Part shown: piece after piece, positions 38,323 through 51,568 of the stretch
Position numbering within the stretch: position 1 is the first letter of the stretch
How the letters are laid out: every line of letters starts with the position of its first letter
Source: Oxyruncus cristatus
Lineage: Eukaryota; Chordata; Aves; Passeriformes; Cotingidae
Assembly: GCA_013399855.1 (NCBI GenBank)
Contig: VXAY01002875.1
Span: forward strand, 841,710-905,709
DNA: 64,000 bases
Reading direction: 5' to 3'
Program-made: the position numbers and the translations under genes
The notes under the pieces: model-generated
The model's input: the letters and a program-made list of their open reading frames with translations, nothing else
Databases searched by the model: none
Told to the model about the DNA's origin: nothing

Positions 38323-38460
38323 CAGTGATTTTCAAACTTTTCCCCTCATGACCTTGTTCTTCCATGGCCTCAAGTGGCAGTGTCCCTGGCATGAGTGCCT
38401 CCAAGCTCACGGCTCCAAGAGAGGGAACCGTTGACCTGGAAACACCGTCTGGCCAGCAGC
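38323..38460 (+). mobile_element. Possible ancient hAT (Charlie-like) transposon end
   Basis: CAGTGATTTTCAAACTTTT, followed shortly by CATGACC, resembles the terminal inverted repeat of Charlie-type hAT elements (CAGTGGTTCTCAAACTTTT form). I could not find the matching inverted end or an 8-base target duplication, so this may be a one-ended relic or chance. The right limit is arbitrary. Confidence 0.3.
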
Positions 38461-41400
38461 TCTGAGGCAACCCCCTTACTTGTTATTTATTTGTATTGTA
38501 GGTGGCCTAGAGAGATGCTGCAGGGCTGGGTCCCAGCAGGGTGCCTGGCAGTCGATGGCAAAGAGGGGAGGAAGCAGCTCAGTGGCTGCAGCAGACCAGC
38601 TGGCTCACCGTCCCAAGGCTTGGGCGGTGGGCGGTGTGGCAGAGGGGTGTTTGAGGGAACATCAGAGGGGGCAACGCTGGGCTGATGGTGGAGCTGTTGT
38701 GGGGACTTCCTTTCACAGCAGATGTATGGCAGGGCAGGAAATATTTATGTATTTGCTAGAAATTCCTTGCAATTATTGTGCAATAGCAGGGGAACTATGC
38801 TGTGACAGGAACTCCTACAAATGACCAACAAATTACTCTTTGCTTAGTCTGTGCAAGGCCCGGGAAAGAACTGGTCTTCTATTGTGGTTTTTTTTTCTAG
38901 CCTCTCTGCCTTTCAACAGTATCACAGCAAGGTTGTTTTCAATTGCAAAAAAGTGTCAGGAAGGTAATGGACGTTACCAGAGGCATTTTGGTAGAAAGCA
39001 GCCTCATACCACACAGAAAACACTACCAATACTCACAGTTCCAGATTGCTTCTTTCCAAAATTTGCTCTAGCACACTGCATGCCATATATAACAAATACT
39101 ACTTTCAATGAAAATTATTAGACCAAAATCAAGCATGAATTTTTTTTTCAAATATTTTTGTCTTGGGCGAGAATAGACTCATGGCAATGAGATGAATGCT
39201 GGAAACAGTTTTCTGGTGTATACAAATTGAAAATAGATTCTCAAGTAGAGGTAGAAACCTGGGAAATGATCATGATGAAAAAGTCGTAGGAGAAATAACA
39301 GACTCAGGGAAAGGTTTAACTGGACCTGAAACTGTAATATGAAGTAGCTTTAAAAAGCTGACTCTAAGTTGCAAATGTGAAACCTAAAAATCCTAACAAC
39401 ATATCAAATTTCAGAAGGAAAAAAAATAATTTGCAGATATTTGAATAGTGTTGTCACTGGAAATAAAGAGAAATTCTTTGACTGTCCCTTAGCTGGGGAA
39501 AAGAAGCAAGAAAAAAGAAATATTAGCTGGGGATAAGAATGGTGATAGATAAAAAAGAAATATATAAAGCTGTATATAAAGCTGGGAGTCATGAAGAATG
39601 TTTTGGCAGGAGGGTGTACAGGGATGGAGTGATCTATACGGAAACTGATTAGACCATAGGTGGTTTCTGTAGTGATGATGAGTTTATCTTTTAGTGTATG
39701 ACATCAGACCAAGATGAAACATGAGAGAACTTACGAGAAGTTAGCATGGACATGGGCCAGGGCTGTGAGATGAGCGGATCTTGTATCACAGCTGTCCACT
39801 ACAAAAATACCCTCCGCTGTCATGTTCATGCTTGATGTGCTATTTGATGCAAGAAAAGAACAAAACTGTGAAAATTTAGTGCGTGGGATAAAATAATGCC
39901 AGAAGGATGTGAAATGGTGGAACTAAGACTGAATAAGGAGAAACAGCTAACAAAATATGTTGTTGACTACTGCAATAAGAAGTTCTCTGCACAGGATGTG
40001 CCACATGAAGATGTGCAAAATCATCAGGAACTGTAGTTTTCCTACAAAGGAAACAAAACAGGAAATGTCATGAATCATCAGCAAGCAGGCACTGGACAGG
40101 TTACATGGTTTGATCCTGAATGACATTAATAATTTAGCAAGGTTGGAAAAAAGATGCTTAAATAGCACCATAATATTATGACACAAGATTAGGAAAGACG
40201 GACTGAAAATTAAACTGATCATCTCTGCTCAGCAGCAATATGCGAGAGAGAGAAGTTACACTGCTACAGTGTGGGATGCCTTTTTAAATAAACAGTCTCA
40301 GACACTAATTAAGACTAGGCAGAAACAGATACAAAAAGGCAAGCATACTTGGAGACTTAGGAAGCTTTGGGAGTTGCCTGGCACACAGTTAGCAGTGACA
40401 ATCTCTCTATAGGAAGCTAATTCATCAGCATCCCATCTGTAATCTTCAACTAATTACCCTCTGGTTTGCATCTCTGATTTGTATTAAAGTTTCTTGTGTG
40501 CATTTATTACCAGCGTTGTTTAGCAGAACTTGAATGTTGGAGATGAAGGTAGCACTGGGCTTTTGGTCAAGATGAGCGAGCCCAGTAATACCTACTTCAC
40601 AGGGAAGAAAAAATAAAAAGAAAAAAAGAAAAGGACCATTGTGATGGAAATTCCACAGGCTGACATATTTTTTCAAGTTCCAATTAAAGCAAGAGAAACA
40701 GATGAAAATTAATTGAATACAATATAATTTGAAGAGTACAGTATAATTCTGTTAGCTGTTGCTTTTCATTGTGAGTCACCTTATAACAGCGTGCCTTAGC
40801 TGCTAGCTAGCTCTTTCCTTTATTATAGCAGTGACCTCTAGTGTACAGCTCTCAGGATCCAGACCTAGCATTTCCAGTTTACAGAGCAATGCCATTTTCC
40901 ATCTTATGGGAAGGAAGTACCCTTACAAAGTGACCTCTCTGTTCATTTTAGATTTTTTCAAAGAAAAGGAAAAAACTCCCTTGGGACTTTGATCGTCAAT
41001 AAAGTCGAGCTACATCTGCATATTTGATTTGTGACTGCCCAGCCCTAACGTTTTGAAACAATTTCATTTTGGAGTGGCTCAGGAAAAAATTTTGCAGGGT
41101 GTAGCACTGCCAGCACTGTTATTTTATATTTCGATGAGGTAGATTACCTTTTTCTTTGTTAGAAAGCTAAATGTTAGATTCATTTTAGTGCAGGACATAC
41201 TAATCTAGTGCCTAGTAGGTAAAGTCAGCTGGGATTTCTTGAAATGAAACGTGCTAATTATTTGTAAGATGAGTTACGTTTAATTTGTTTCTGCTGTAGA
41301 AATTCCAGGGGAATCACTAGGGCACACAGTAATAATCTTTCTCTAGCTTTGAGATATGTCTTTGATTGAGGCCAACACAGGAAATTTCATGGCTTGTATT

Positions 41401-44400
41401 CCTATAGGAATACTGTGCATTTCATTGTGCGACACTTCTTCTTGACAGCACCTTCCCAGGCAGTGAGGGTGGAAACTGCCCTATTCCACTGTCACTGCCT
41501 GAAGGGAAGCATCCCATACAAGCTGCGAGTGCAGGGGGATGGGGTGACTTGGTGGGATCAGAGAGGTGGTTCTGAGATATCCCTCCATGGATCACTGAGG
41601 GCTCACAGAGAACTGACTCTTTTATCCCTCTCCCTGGATCACACAGAAGACCTACAGCCTCCCCACCCTCATTTCCCCTGGAGGCAGAACTAGATGGTGC
41701 TTGGAGAGGAGCTTGTTAGAGACAAGTGATGGGCACCAGGGATCTCTCCAGGCCTCTCTCTAAGCTACAGAGTTTTCCTGGGATTTGGCCCTTGCGTAGT
41801 GAGTCCCATCATCCAAGGTGTGATGGTATATTGCATTTTCTGGTGGTCTGGCAGCACAGGCCACCTCTCTCCTCCCACAACCAAATTTCTCTGACTGCAT
41901 TTTCATATTCAAGTATTGATAATTATCAATACTAATTTAACTTGAGAACATAAATGACCATGTCAGAAAAACAACTCTTCCTAAAAACACAATTGTATTT
42001 AAATCTGTCCATCTTGACAGGCACTTGCATTCAGTAGTCACAGACGTTTCAATATAATTTATAAAAAGAAACCATAATCCAAGTAATGAGGTGAATGATG
42101 GCTGACTGATAGGGTCTATGCACTATCATAAATAACATACCCTCACCTGTAAATTACTTTCTAGATGGTGAAGTTACAGAAAATCACAGAGAAAGGGGTC
42201 AGGAGCTTTCAGGAAAGTGAAGAAAATACATTTCAGTACAGTGGCTTCCTGCTGCAAAACATCCAGCCTTACTGCTGAAGTGTTCCGAAAATAGACAAGC
42301 TTGCTCATTAGCCTTGTGAGCATTTAAATAGGAGAGGGATCGTTACCCAAATTATATCCCTTAAAAGGGACTTTCACACTGGGGTAAACTTAAAAAAGAA
42401 CATTTACGCAAAAAGCAATTTTCTTTGCCTGCAATCTTCTGTATTCCCTTAAGTCTCATTGAAATAAAAAACTTCCTCCTTCTCCAGCCTGATTCTCTTT
42501 TTTTTTCTTAATCCAGCTGTGAAATCATAAAGCTCAGTGTTTATGACAATAGTTTGCTACCATAGAAACTGCTATGTCGTCACAAATTTAGCCTTATGCT
42601 ATGACCTCCCTGACTGCAGGAACAAGTCAAAAAGGAAGATACGTTAGAAACGAGACCTTGTTTAACCAGAAATGTCTATTTTAAATCCTTTTGCATAGCA
42701 CACTCAGCAGCCCTTTAATAAGAGGACCTTTGATACGAACTGTGTACCTCGTTACGTACTGCTTTGTTATGCCATTTGAATTGCTTTGAATGTCACCTTT
42801 GAATGCGAGCTGTCCTTTTATTGCTGAACGTTTTGAATTCCCAGTGTCCTCACACAGCACTGTGATGATTTCTACAACTTCAGATCATTGCCCTTCCGAG
42901 CAGTTTACTGTACCCTGTGGTTTTCCTTGTTTTCTTCTTTTAAAATAAAGCAAAAAAAAATTAAAGGAAAAGAAAAATCTATTATTGAGCAGATGTTGGG
43001 GGGAATCTACTGGGATTCTGGGACACCTCCTGCCGCCACATTGTATGTGCAGTCCTCCCATTATTACTGTGCAGTTGAAGGGTCTTTTGTGCAGTGCTAT
43101 AGCCAGATATTTTAAATCTGTCATGCCTTGCCACAGTATCCTCTGCCTCCAAGTGAGACAACCTAGCCATTTATATGTGGACAGTGGTTTCTAATATGGA
43201 AGGTGCTGTCTAAACTAAACACAAGATTGCCTGATGAAAGGCAAGAGCAGCATGACCCTCACTACACAGCAGACATAAAATTTGGCAGCTGAAGCTGTAA
43301 ACAATCAAGTCCTCCTGTGTCTTTGCTCACTGAGTCTGCAAGAGGTTTCCCCCCAGACCTCTTGCTTTAATGAGTGAACCCACGTGCTTTTGTCATGCAA
43401 ACCCAGAGGCTTACGGGAGCTGCAGAAGACTGGGGGGCTCCAAGGGGCTTCCTGCTCCCCAGCCTCTGCAGAACAGAGCTGTGAGAGGAGGCTGCTGCAT
43501 AGCATAACCTTCCCCCAAATAAAAAAATTAATCTTATAGAACATTCACAGTACAACGACTGGGGGGAAAAAATTAAGTCCTGAAGTTAGGAAAAGGATTA
43601 CAAATTTCTCCTTACACTTCAGAACAGAAACTCATCATTTCTGCTAGAGATGGTGTCCAGCTCCAGCACAGGGCAGAGGGACCCACTTGAAGTGTCACAC
43701 TGTGGGAAGTTCCCTCTGCAGCTTTCTATGCTGGCTGATGTGTTACTTAGGATATCAACACAAAATAAATGTACATTGTTTTCAGCATAATACCTGTGAT
43801 ATAAACCGAGAAAAAATTAAAGCCTCTGTAAGCAAGATGAGCAGCATTTTAAAGTGTCTGTAGTTGTAAATAAGGAAAGCCTGCAGAGGATCACGTGTTG
43901 CTGTGTTGAAAATCCTCATTAAAATAATTACACTGAATGAAATGTGGGAAGTGTTATCAGAGGGGCAATGGGGCAAGGCTCTAGTGGGTGGAAGGGGGAT
44001 TCAAGTGCCTGGCTAGCACAAGCCCTGGTACCAGCACTCCGTGCCTGCAGGAGCTGTCAGCTACACTGTTGTTTGTAACTGGTGTGGTTGTGGTCTGCCC
44101 ACACTAGCTTCAGCCAGGAGCACAGACCTGCCTGAACTACACAGCATGTCCTATCTATTTTCATCAATTACGGAAATTCTGCTCAGTTTCTTAAAAATAT
44201 ATGCAATTTTATCCTTGTTTTCTTGTCTTGTCCTCTCTTGTTATTTTATCCTCAATAAATGGACTAGCAGTGGTCCACGCAATTGTAGAAATACTCTTCT
44301 ACACCTCACTGACCTCTCTGGATATCTTTCCACCCCTCTCAAACACACTCAGTTTCATGTCCTTCCATTGTTCAGATTATTTAATAATTTCTCTCTTTGA

Positions 44401-44409
44401 ATTTCCTCC
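38461..44409. other. Intergenic DNA, no gene seen
   Basis: 38510-38710 is G+C-richer and stop-poor in two frames, without family motifs. A 12-base direct repeat (TATATAAAGCTG twice) lies at 39561-39584. No exon or repeat family was recognised elsewhere. Confidence 0.5.
42556..42569. promoter_or_regulatory. Imperfect X-box-like palindrome
   Basis: GCTACCATAGAAAC resembles an RFX site with mismatches in both half-sites. Weak evidence alone. Confidence 0.2.
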
Positions 44410-44423
44410 TTTTTTTTTTTTTT
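44410..44423. repeat. Poly(T) tract
   Basis: Run of 14 T residues. Confidence 0.9.
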
Positions 44424-47400
44424 GTCAATTGTAACACAAAGATGCCCCCAGGTGGGTACTGTGCTCACATCAAGACCTACCTGTGGCAGTCTTACTTCAG
44501 GAAAAGCCCCCACTACTTTTACACTTGAGCAGTGTTCTGGTTTGGGATACCTTTGCATTTGTGACAATGCCTTCTGTACTTCTCAGGATCTGCTCTTTCG
44601 AGGCTGTGCTGTGCAAAAGGAACATCCCTACTTTCTGTGTCTGTGCAACTCATGTTTCCCTTAGATAGAAAGCATTGCACATTTGTCTTTTTAAATCTCA
44701 GTTTGGTTGCACTCTATTTCTGCAACTTATCTAGCTCACACTGTGTTTTAAATCGTTTTCTCCAAATTGAAATACCGACTCGAATATGAAAACTGTCCTC
44801 TCTGGTGATTGCAGAGGAACATTTACCTCGAGGAAGGCTCTTAGCCCCAAATAACCTTCATGTGTCAGACTGCCCCAGTGTCTTCTGTGCTTAAGTACTA
44901 CAGAGCCTCCAGAGCGTTCCCACACCGTTCCTTCAGCCTCCACCCGTTTTAGGGTGGCTTGTCAGCTGCTGGGGCCTCCTTTTAACATGTTGCTTTTTTC
45001 CCCTCCAGTGCTAAGCAAAACTTGAAGGGCTCAGTCCTTTTGGTTGCTGTCTGTGGCTTGTGAAATGCAGATGTACAGTAAATGACAAGGCTGGCGAGGG
45101 GTGTGGAAAGGAAGCAGTGGTGGGAAGCATTTCAGTTTGAGGAAAAATAGTGTGGGCGTGGCGCAGCACTGAAAGAAAATTGGATAGAAAATGAAATTGG
45201 GGAGTGAAAAGCTATTTTTAACAGGGCTTTGAAAATCTAGCTGGGGCCAGGCCCTGTCTGAAATGATGTAGAGCCATAACTATTTCCTGGGGCTTGCATT
45301 TTCCATAAGGGAGAACATCTGATAGCAGAGCAAGGGGGTTGTTCTTTCTGAGCACATCCAGTGAAAGCCTTATCATTCTTATGGGAGAAAACAGAGGACA
45401 CTTGCTACCCTGCACACAGCACAGATGTCTGGCTATTCTCCATGCTAGGCGAGATCTTCTGGGCATGCAGGGAAAACGAGAACTCATATGGTGAGAGAGG
45501 CATCCCTTTGCAGTAGAGAAGAGACAGCATCTCACCCAGGCAGACATTGTACTTAATGAAGAACTGCCAGGAAAGAGAGATGCAGAAAGAGGTGGTGCAT
45601 GTAATGACTCTATCCACTGAGTTTATAATAAAAATATACACTTTGGCTTCTACAATAAGGATTCTCTGTGCTCTGTGAGGGTGCTCACAGGAGGGAAAGC
45701 TTCACCGTGATTGAAGCAGATCTTTGTGCAGTTTCAAGGTAGGATTCCCTGGGAGCCAATAGGGGTATTGGGAAGCACCTGTGCTGCTTGCACACACCAC
45801 TGGTGCCCACTGCTGTCCATGCTCCCTTTCCAGCTGAAGGACAGGAGTAGATGCTTCTTGCATGTGAATCATCTGACCTGCTTAGAGACCTGCTTTCTGA
45901 GGAGACAAATTGCACCCAAAAAGTACTTTCCACTGAGAACATAGGAGGGGTGGATATCTTAGATGTCCATTTGGAGCAGAAATCTGCCTTGTTTGCAAAT
46001 GAAGACCTGCAAAAACCCCAGGAAACCTGCAGAGAGCTGCGTCTGGCCTGACAATTCACAGCCCCAAGCCTCCCCAGTGGAGGAGCCAAGCCCCAGGAGG
46101 AAGGATCTGGTGGTCACTGTGGCAGCGCACACAGATAAAAACTCATGGCAGGGTCAGAGGAAATGGTTCTGCAGCAGCTCCAGTGGGTCACTGCTGCTCT
46201 GCAGGCACGAGCAGAGCATTTACCTGGAAACCATCTCTCCCCAGCACCAGACAATTAGCAGCTGTGTAGTGTTGCTGATAGCAGCACTATGTCTTTGAGG
46301 AATTTTGTTTCCAGGCCTTGGGGCAGTGGCTGGTGCACTCAGCTGGGTGCTGGTGACCTGGCTGCAGGGAGCTGGTTGGTAAAGACTGTGCTGAAATGGC
46401 CCATGTCATCAGGTCACCCTCCAAAATGCAACAAACCTCACCCTGCAGTGCTTCAGGGGGTCATTTCCAGTGAAGTGCAGCCCTTGAGCCCTCTTTCTGC
46501 CTCTTTCTGACTTGGCTGCTGACACCACAGGTATCTGCATCCAGGTGATGGACACCCAGCACCACTGCTGTCTCTCTGAAAGGAGCCTGGCCTATTGAAG
46601 GAACAGTTTCACAAACTTCTCTAAGCAGTCTCCTCCTAGGGATGTCAAGGGCAGATGGTGACATCCCTGGGGCCAGGCCCTGGCTTCCCTCTGCACAGTC
46701 TCAGCAAGAGAAGGACTGACAGCAGGTGGAGGTGGATGCTGGGGCCACATTCAGGGGACCTGGATTGCTCTAACCAGCCCTGAGGAGGTTTTTAGAGCCC
46801 TGAGGTCACTTGCTATTATGATGAGGTGATGGGAGGGTCTGGTTTGGCCAGCAGTGAAGGAAGTGCAAGAGTGATCTGAAAACCAGATGCTGAGGGTGGC
46901 CAGGCAAGAGCAGCAGCATCTACTTTTGATGCAGGCCACTGAATCTGGACAGAGGAACTTCACACAGCAGAATGGCAACCCTTCTTATAGCCACTGGCAC
47001 TTTCTGCCTCTGGCCAGGCAGTGAATTTGGCCTTCAGGCTGCAGAGGGGGTCCCAGCAACCAGCTGGTGTAGTTATGTACATTTGGGATAGCAACGTCAT
47101 TTCTTCTTTTAATTGTTTTCTTTTCTGTTTTTTTCCTTTCCTCTTTGTTCACCTGAATAATAGCTACTAACAGTTTAGCTATATGGTGCAAGACATCCGT
47201 AGCAGTGCTATGTGTGTGTATACTTCTGTTTCTGGTATGGTTAGCCTCCTTTTGAAACACAGCTTTTACTGCTAACAGCTAGTTTTTAGCCGTGCATGAA
47301 AACCATGACACTGAAATCTTCTTCCTTCCTTCTGCACGCACCGAGTCCAACAAGAGCACAAAGAGCAGAAGAGACTGCATTGTTGATAATCCAAGGTAAC

Positions 47401-49632
47401 TTCAGGCGGGAGAAGGAGCCTCTCAAGTTGAAGTGTATTCCTTATCTCCACACGTCCAAATGTCTGAAACCACTCAGGTTCAGGAAGGAAGCATTGCCCT
47501 TTTGGCTGCTGCTGCATAAAACGTTCTGCTTTTGGTAAGGAGCATGGTCCTGACAGGGTCATACTAGAGCCAGTGTGCACATACTGGTGTGGACCTGAGT
47601 GCCAGATGCCTCTCAGGTGAGTGCTAATACACCACTCTTTTTTTATTTCACCTTCATCTTATTTTTGAGGGGAGAATCATGTCCTTACTTATCAGCTGGT
47701 GGCTGGTAAAATGGAACTGTGTTGATCTTTCAGCAGGGCAATTTCAGTATGTGTGCATGCAGTCCATCCACTGTGCTCCTTACAGCTCTCCCAGCAGATC
47801 CTTGCAGATAGTGCTGCAATACTGCTTGTTTCCTACAAAGACGAAAGCTCTGGCTGGGGAAACTGTCAGTGCAGCATCAGGAGAGCTTCAACTAAGAAAT
47901 ACCAGGGTGTTTAAAAGCCATTAAGGTGGATAACTATGAAGCATCAGGCTGGATAACTGCAATACCTTCCAGTCTCCAAAGAAATGTCTACCCTTAAAGA
48001 CATTTTTCCTAAGCAAATATTCAATTAAGCCATCAAAGAATTCTTTTAAATTCACATATGGGCACCAGTGGGGGCAGACACTGCAGCTATGGGAAGGGGT
48101 TACTGCCTGGTTTCCTATAAAATGCAAGACAGTGGAGGGAGCTGCTGTCACCCAAAGCCACCACCACCCAGACTTCAGGTCCTCGGGGTCAGCTTGGTTT
48201 GTTGACTGGTCGTATGTAGCTTTCCAGTCACACTGTAGTGGTAGTGGTATTACTGGTAGGAAATGTTGGGAGGATTTGTCTCATTGGAAATAGTTTCTTG
48301 AGGGGAAAGGAGAAGATGGAGATGTGCTGTAGAACTTTGTAATTTAAAATTGGATTTTCCCTTAGGTCTAACTAAAATAAATTAGCTAATAGTATATTCA
48401 ATTAATTTTGCCAAATTTGAGCAATTCTTTTAATTAGGATGGAAGAGCTTAATCTCACGGAAAACAGACAATTTCCAAAGGCTGGCACATGAGTATGCCA
48501 CCAGAGTATGTACCTATGAATTGATGTGAGATGAGGAACACAGACTTACACAGAAAATATAATTACATGCAAGTAGTGGAGACAGCAGTGCAAAGTGAGC
48601 TATTTAACCTTGAGGAAGTGGGCATGTACTGTCAGGATGACAGGTATTGTAGAGCTTTTAATTTCTTTTAGTGAGAGACTGGAAAACTAGCGTATTATGA
48701 TAAAATCAGAATTTCATTTTATTGCTAAGGCTAGGCCCATTAATCGAGTGTCCTTACACACATACTGGTGAGTGGAAGAGGGACTGAAGCTTTCATGGTC
48801 GTGTTTCTGAAAAACGCATTTGTCTGCACCTTAGCAAATGCTGCAGGAAGTTTATTTATTAAAAGTGGGGGAAAGCTGGAGGGGAGAGACCCGGTGTGAT
48901 TATGACTTTGTAGAGATTACAAGGCAATGGCACTGTAATGCTAAAAGATGAAGATGTCAGGGCACATAAAGGCTTTGGGGTGGTTGTGCCTTTTGCCTTC
49001 CTCTCAGCACACCCCAGCATGAAAGGCCTTATGGTGGCAGACACACAAACTCTACAGTTACAAAAAATCTCTATGGTGGGTCACTTTTAATGCCTGGTAC
49101 CATATATTTGTACATGCTGTGACTTTGGAAATGAGGGTATTTAATTCTGATTTCTAGCTACTTCTCTCTGCTATCTTACTGACAGCACAAACAGAAAAAA
49201 TATAAAATAATAAAATGTTTTGCTGCTTCCCATTTCATATTAAGGTAAATGTTAACCCACTGGTAGTAAGCTATGTAATTTTACTCTTTCTTTAACCAGG
49301 TTAACAGAACTGTGTGTGGGATTGCAACTGAGAAAATTTGACAAAACTCCTTTTACTTATTTTACAAACTCATTTTTTTCATGTATTTTGCATTTATTTC
49401 CATTTCCTGTCTGTCCAGTTGCACAATAAAAGAAACCAATTTAGTATTTACTTCGCTCTTCTGTTATTAGAGAATCTGAACTAGGGAGTATACTGAAGGC
49501 ACGAGTGAAAGTTTCCTAGCTGAATCTAGATGGATGAACATAAAATGGCTTCTTTCTGAACGCTCTGTGACATAGTTATATTCTGAAATACTAAGTGTAT
49601 AAATACTGTAAGTACTTCAGGTACAACACTAG
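44424..49632. other. Intergenic DNA, no gene seen
   Basis: G+C-richer between about 45.7 and 46.9 kb, where several overlapping frames on both strands stay open for 70-134 codons, without motifs. No splice-supported exon was seen. Confidence 0.5.
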
Positions 49633-49770
49633 TAAAAAAAAAACAAACAACTTAAAAAAAAGCTCCCCAACCCCCCCCAACAAACAACAAAACCCCACAA
49701 ACCAAAACAAGAAAACCAGAGGACAAAAAAGGAAAAAGAAAAGAAAAAGTTAAAAAGGAAATCCAGTACG
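49633..49770. repeat. A/C-rich low-complexity tract
   Basis: About 140 bases made almost only of A and C, then A and G, including A10, C8 and many CAAA/GAAA runs. Low-complexity DNA with no coding content. Confidence 0.9.
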
Positions 49771-50623
49771 CCATTCTTCAGGAGTTTCCATAAAACCACA
49801 AAGCATTTCTGAGGATTTTGAAACCACCTTTCTCCACAGGCTTACATGACAAATCATGTGTGATGACAAGTCCAGAAAATTATCAGGAGTCTTGTGATCT
49901 CTGGTGTTTTTTCCTTACAGTCTCAGTTTGTGTGACTAAACAATTCCTTGACAAATTTGGCTTTCAGTTTTGGAAAAAGTTTGTTGTCTTTTGGCTGCAG
50001 AGCTGACCTTAGGGACCAGAAGGCTAGCGACCGAGTAAACAGGAAAATAATAAAAAGTTCATTTTTTAAAATCATGTGCTTTTCAAAACAACTTTATGAG
50101 TTTTGAGATTTGTGGTGTGGTTGTTGAGGGTGTTCATTAAGCGGTATCAATTCACATTTGGGAGGATGTTTTCTTTCTTTCTTGCATGTCAAAATGGGAC
50201 TGCTCCTTCTGCTGCGGACGGTTATGGGCACTCAGTTGATGGTCCAAGGAATCATGTCCCTGTGGCCCACAGCTTTAGTTTTTCCAGGCAGATTGAGGAG
50301 TTTCACTGTCCTTTTGTGGCAGAGAGCTGGTGTCCTGCAACCCCAGATGAAAATGTGGATTTAGGCATCTAATCTGGCTGCTGCCCCTTTGTTTTCAACA
50401 GAGATCATGCCTTGGCCCAGCGCTGTGATGGAGTGCAATTTGGACAGCTTTTCAAATGAAAGCAATTTGGCTTTTTACTGTGTATTTTTCTGCAACATTG
50501 TGCTGTTTGATGTGATTCCTGACATGCAGACACCTTTTCTGACCAACCCTTGAGGATGACATAGGGCCCTCCCCAAAAAAACTGCATGGATAAATAGGAA
50601 TGAATACCAGAGTAAACTCAGGT

Positions 50624-51568
50624 CTGAGAAAAAATCTGTGAGTCTGGGTTTTCCTGGGATATGCCCAGGCAGCACGTGTGGAGGAGATCCCCTCTGCTCT
50701 GCCTGGTTCAGGAAGGGGAAACACTATTGGCTGTACAGATCTGATAAAGCCAGGGCATGGTCTTTATCTGCCCCACTAAGTTTGAACATCTACTTGATGA
50801 AAGAAGTTGTATTTATGTGGCCCTTCAGTATTTATAGAATCTGATATAAGAGTAAGGGCTGAGGGAAGAAAGGCGGAAAACACAGATATGTGTTATATGT
50901 ATACCACAAAATATCTTCTAAGGCTCAAAACTTTTTTCTTTTAAAATCACAGCAATGGTCACTGTAGAGATTCCTTTGTACCTTCAGTGGCCCACTACAG
51001 CTGTGTTTAAATTACATGTATTTCTATTCTTAGACAAATTAACACATCATTGTCTAAATCTTTTCCCAGGTCCAAATCTTTCCCCAGATTGCCCTGGTCA
51101 GATGAGCAACCTGTTTTACTAACCTATTTCCACTCTGAAAAGCATCCATTCATTATTAATATTTCTTGGCTCACAACAAATTTTGCTTACGCTTTCTTTA
51201 CTTACGTAGCTTCTGAAAATGTCTCTGGGGCAAATACCGTAATAATTCCCTGCTTCCCTCTGACAATACAAAGTAAGCTGCTAAATCAAGTGTAGCATGT
51301 GCTCCTCTTCTATAAATTGCCCTGGTTGCCTGCTTCACACTGGCAGCTGCCTGAGGCCCTGTCTTGTGTCACGGGCACCCTCTGTGTCAATACTACCACT
51401 CCCTGCCCATCCTAGACGTGTCTCACCTCTTCTCTGGTGCTGCGGCTCGATGCTTTTTCCTAACGTGAGGCATGAGTAGCACAGCTATGGGCTGGCTGGA
51501 GGTGGGCAAGGAAAGGGCAGCCCATCGCCTGGCAGTAGCAGTCTGTGAGCTGAGAAAAAATCTGTGAG
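50624..51568. repeat. Pair of identical 19-bp direct repeats
   Basis: CTGAGAAAAAATCTGTGAG occurs at 50624-50642 and again at 51550-51568. The flanks do not match further, so it may be chance or a decayed duplication. Confidence 0.6.
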
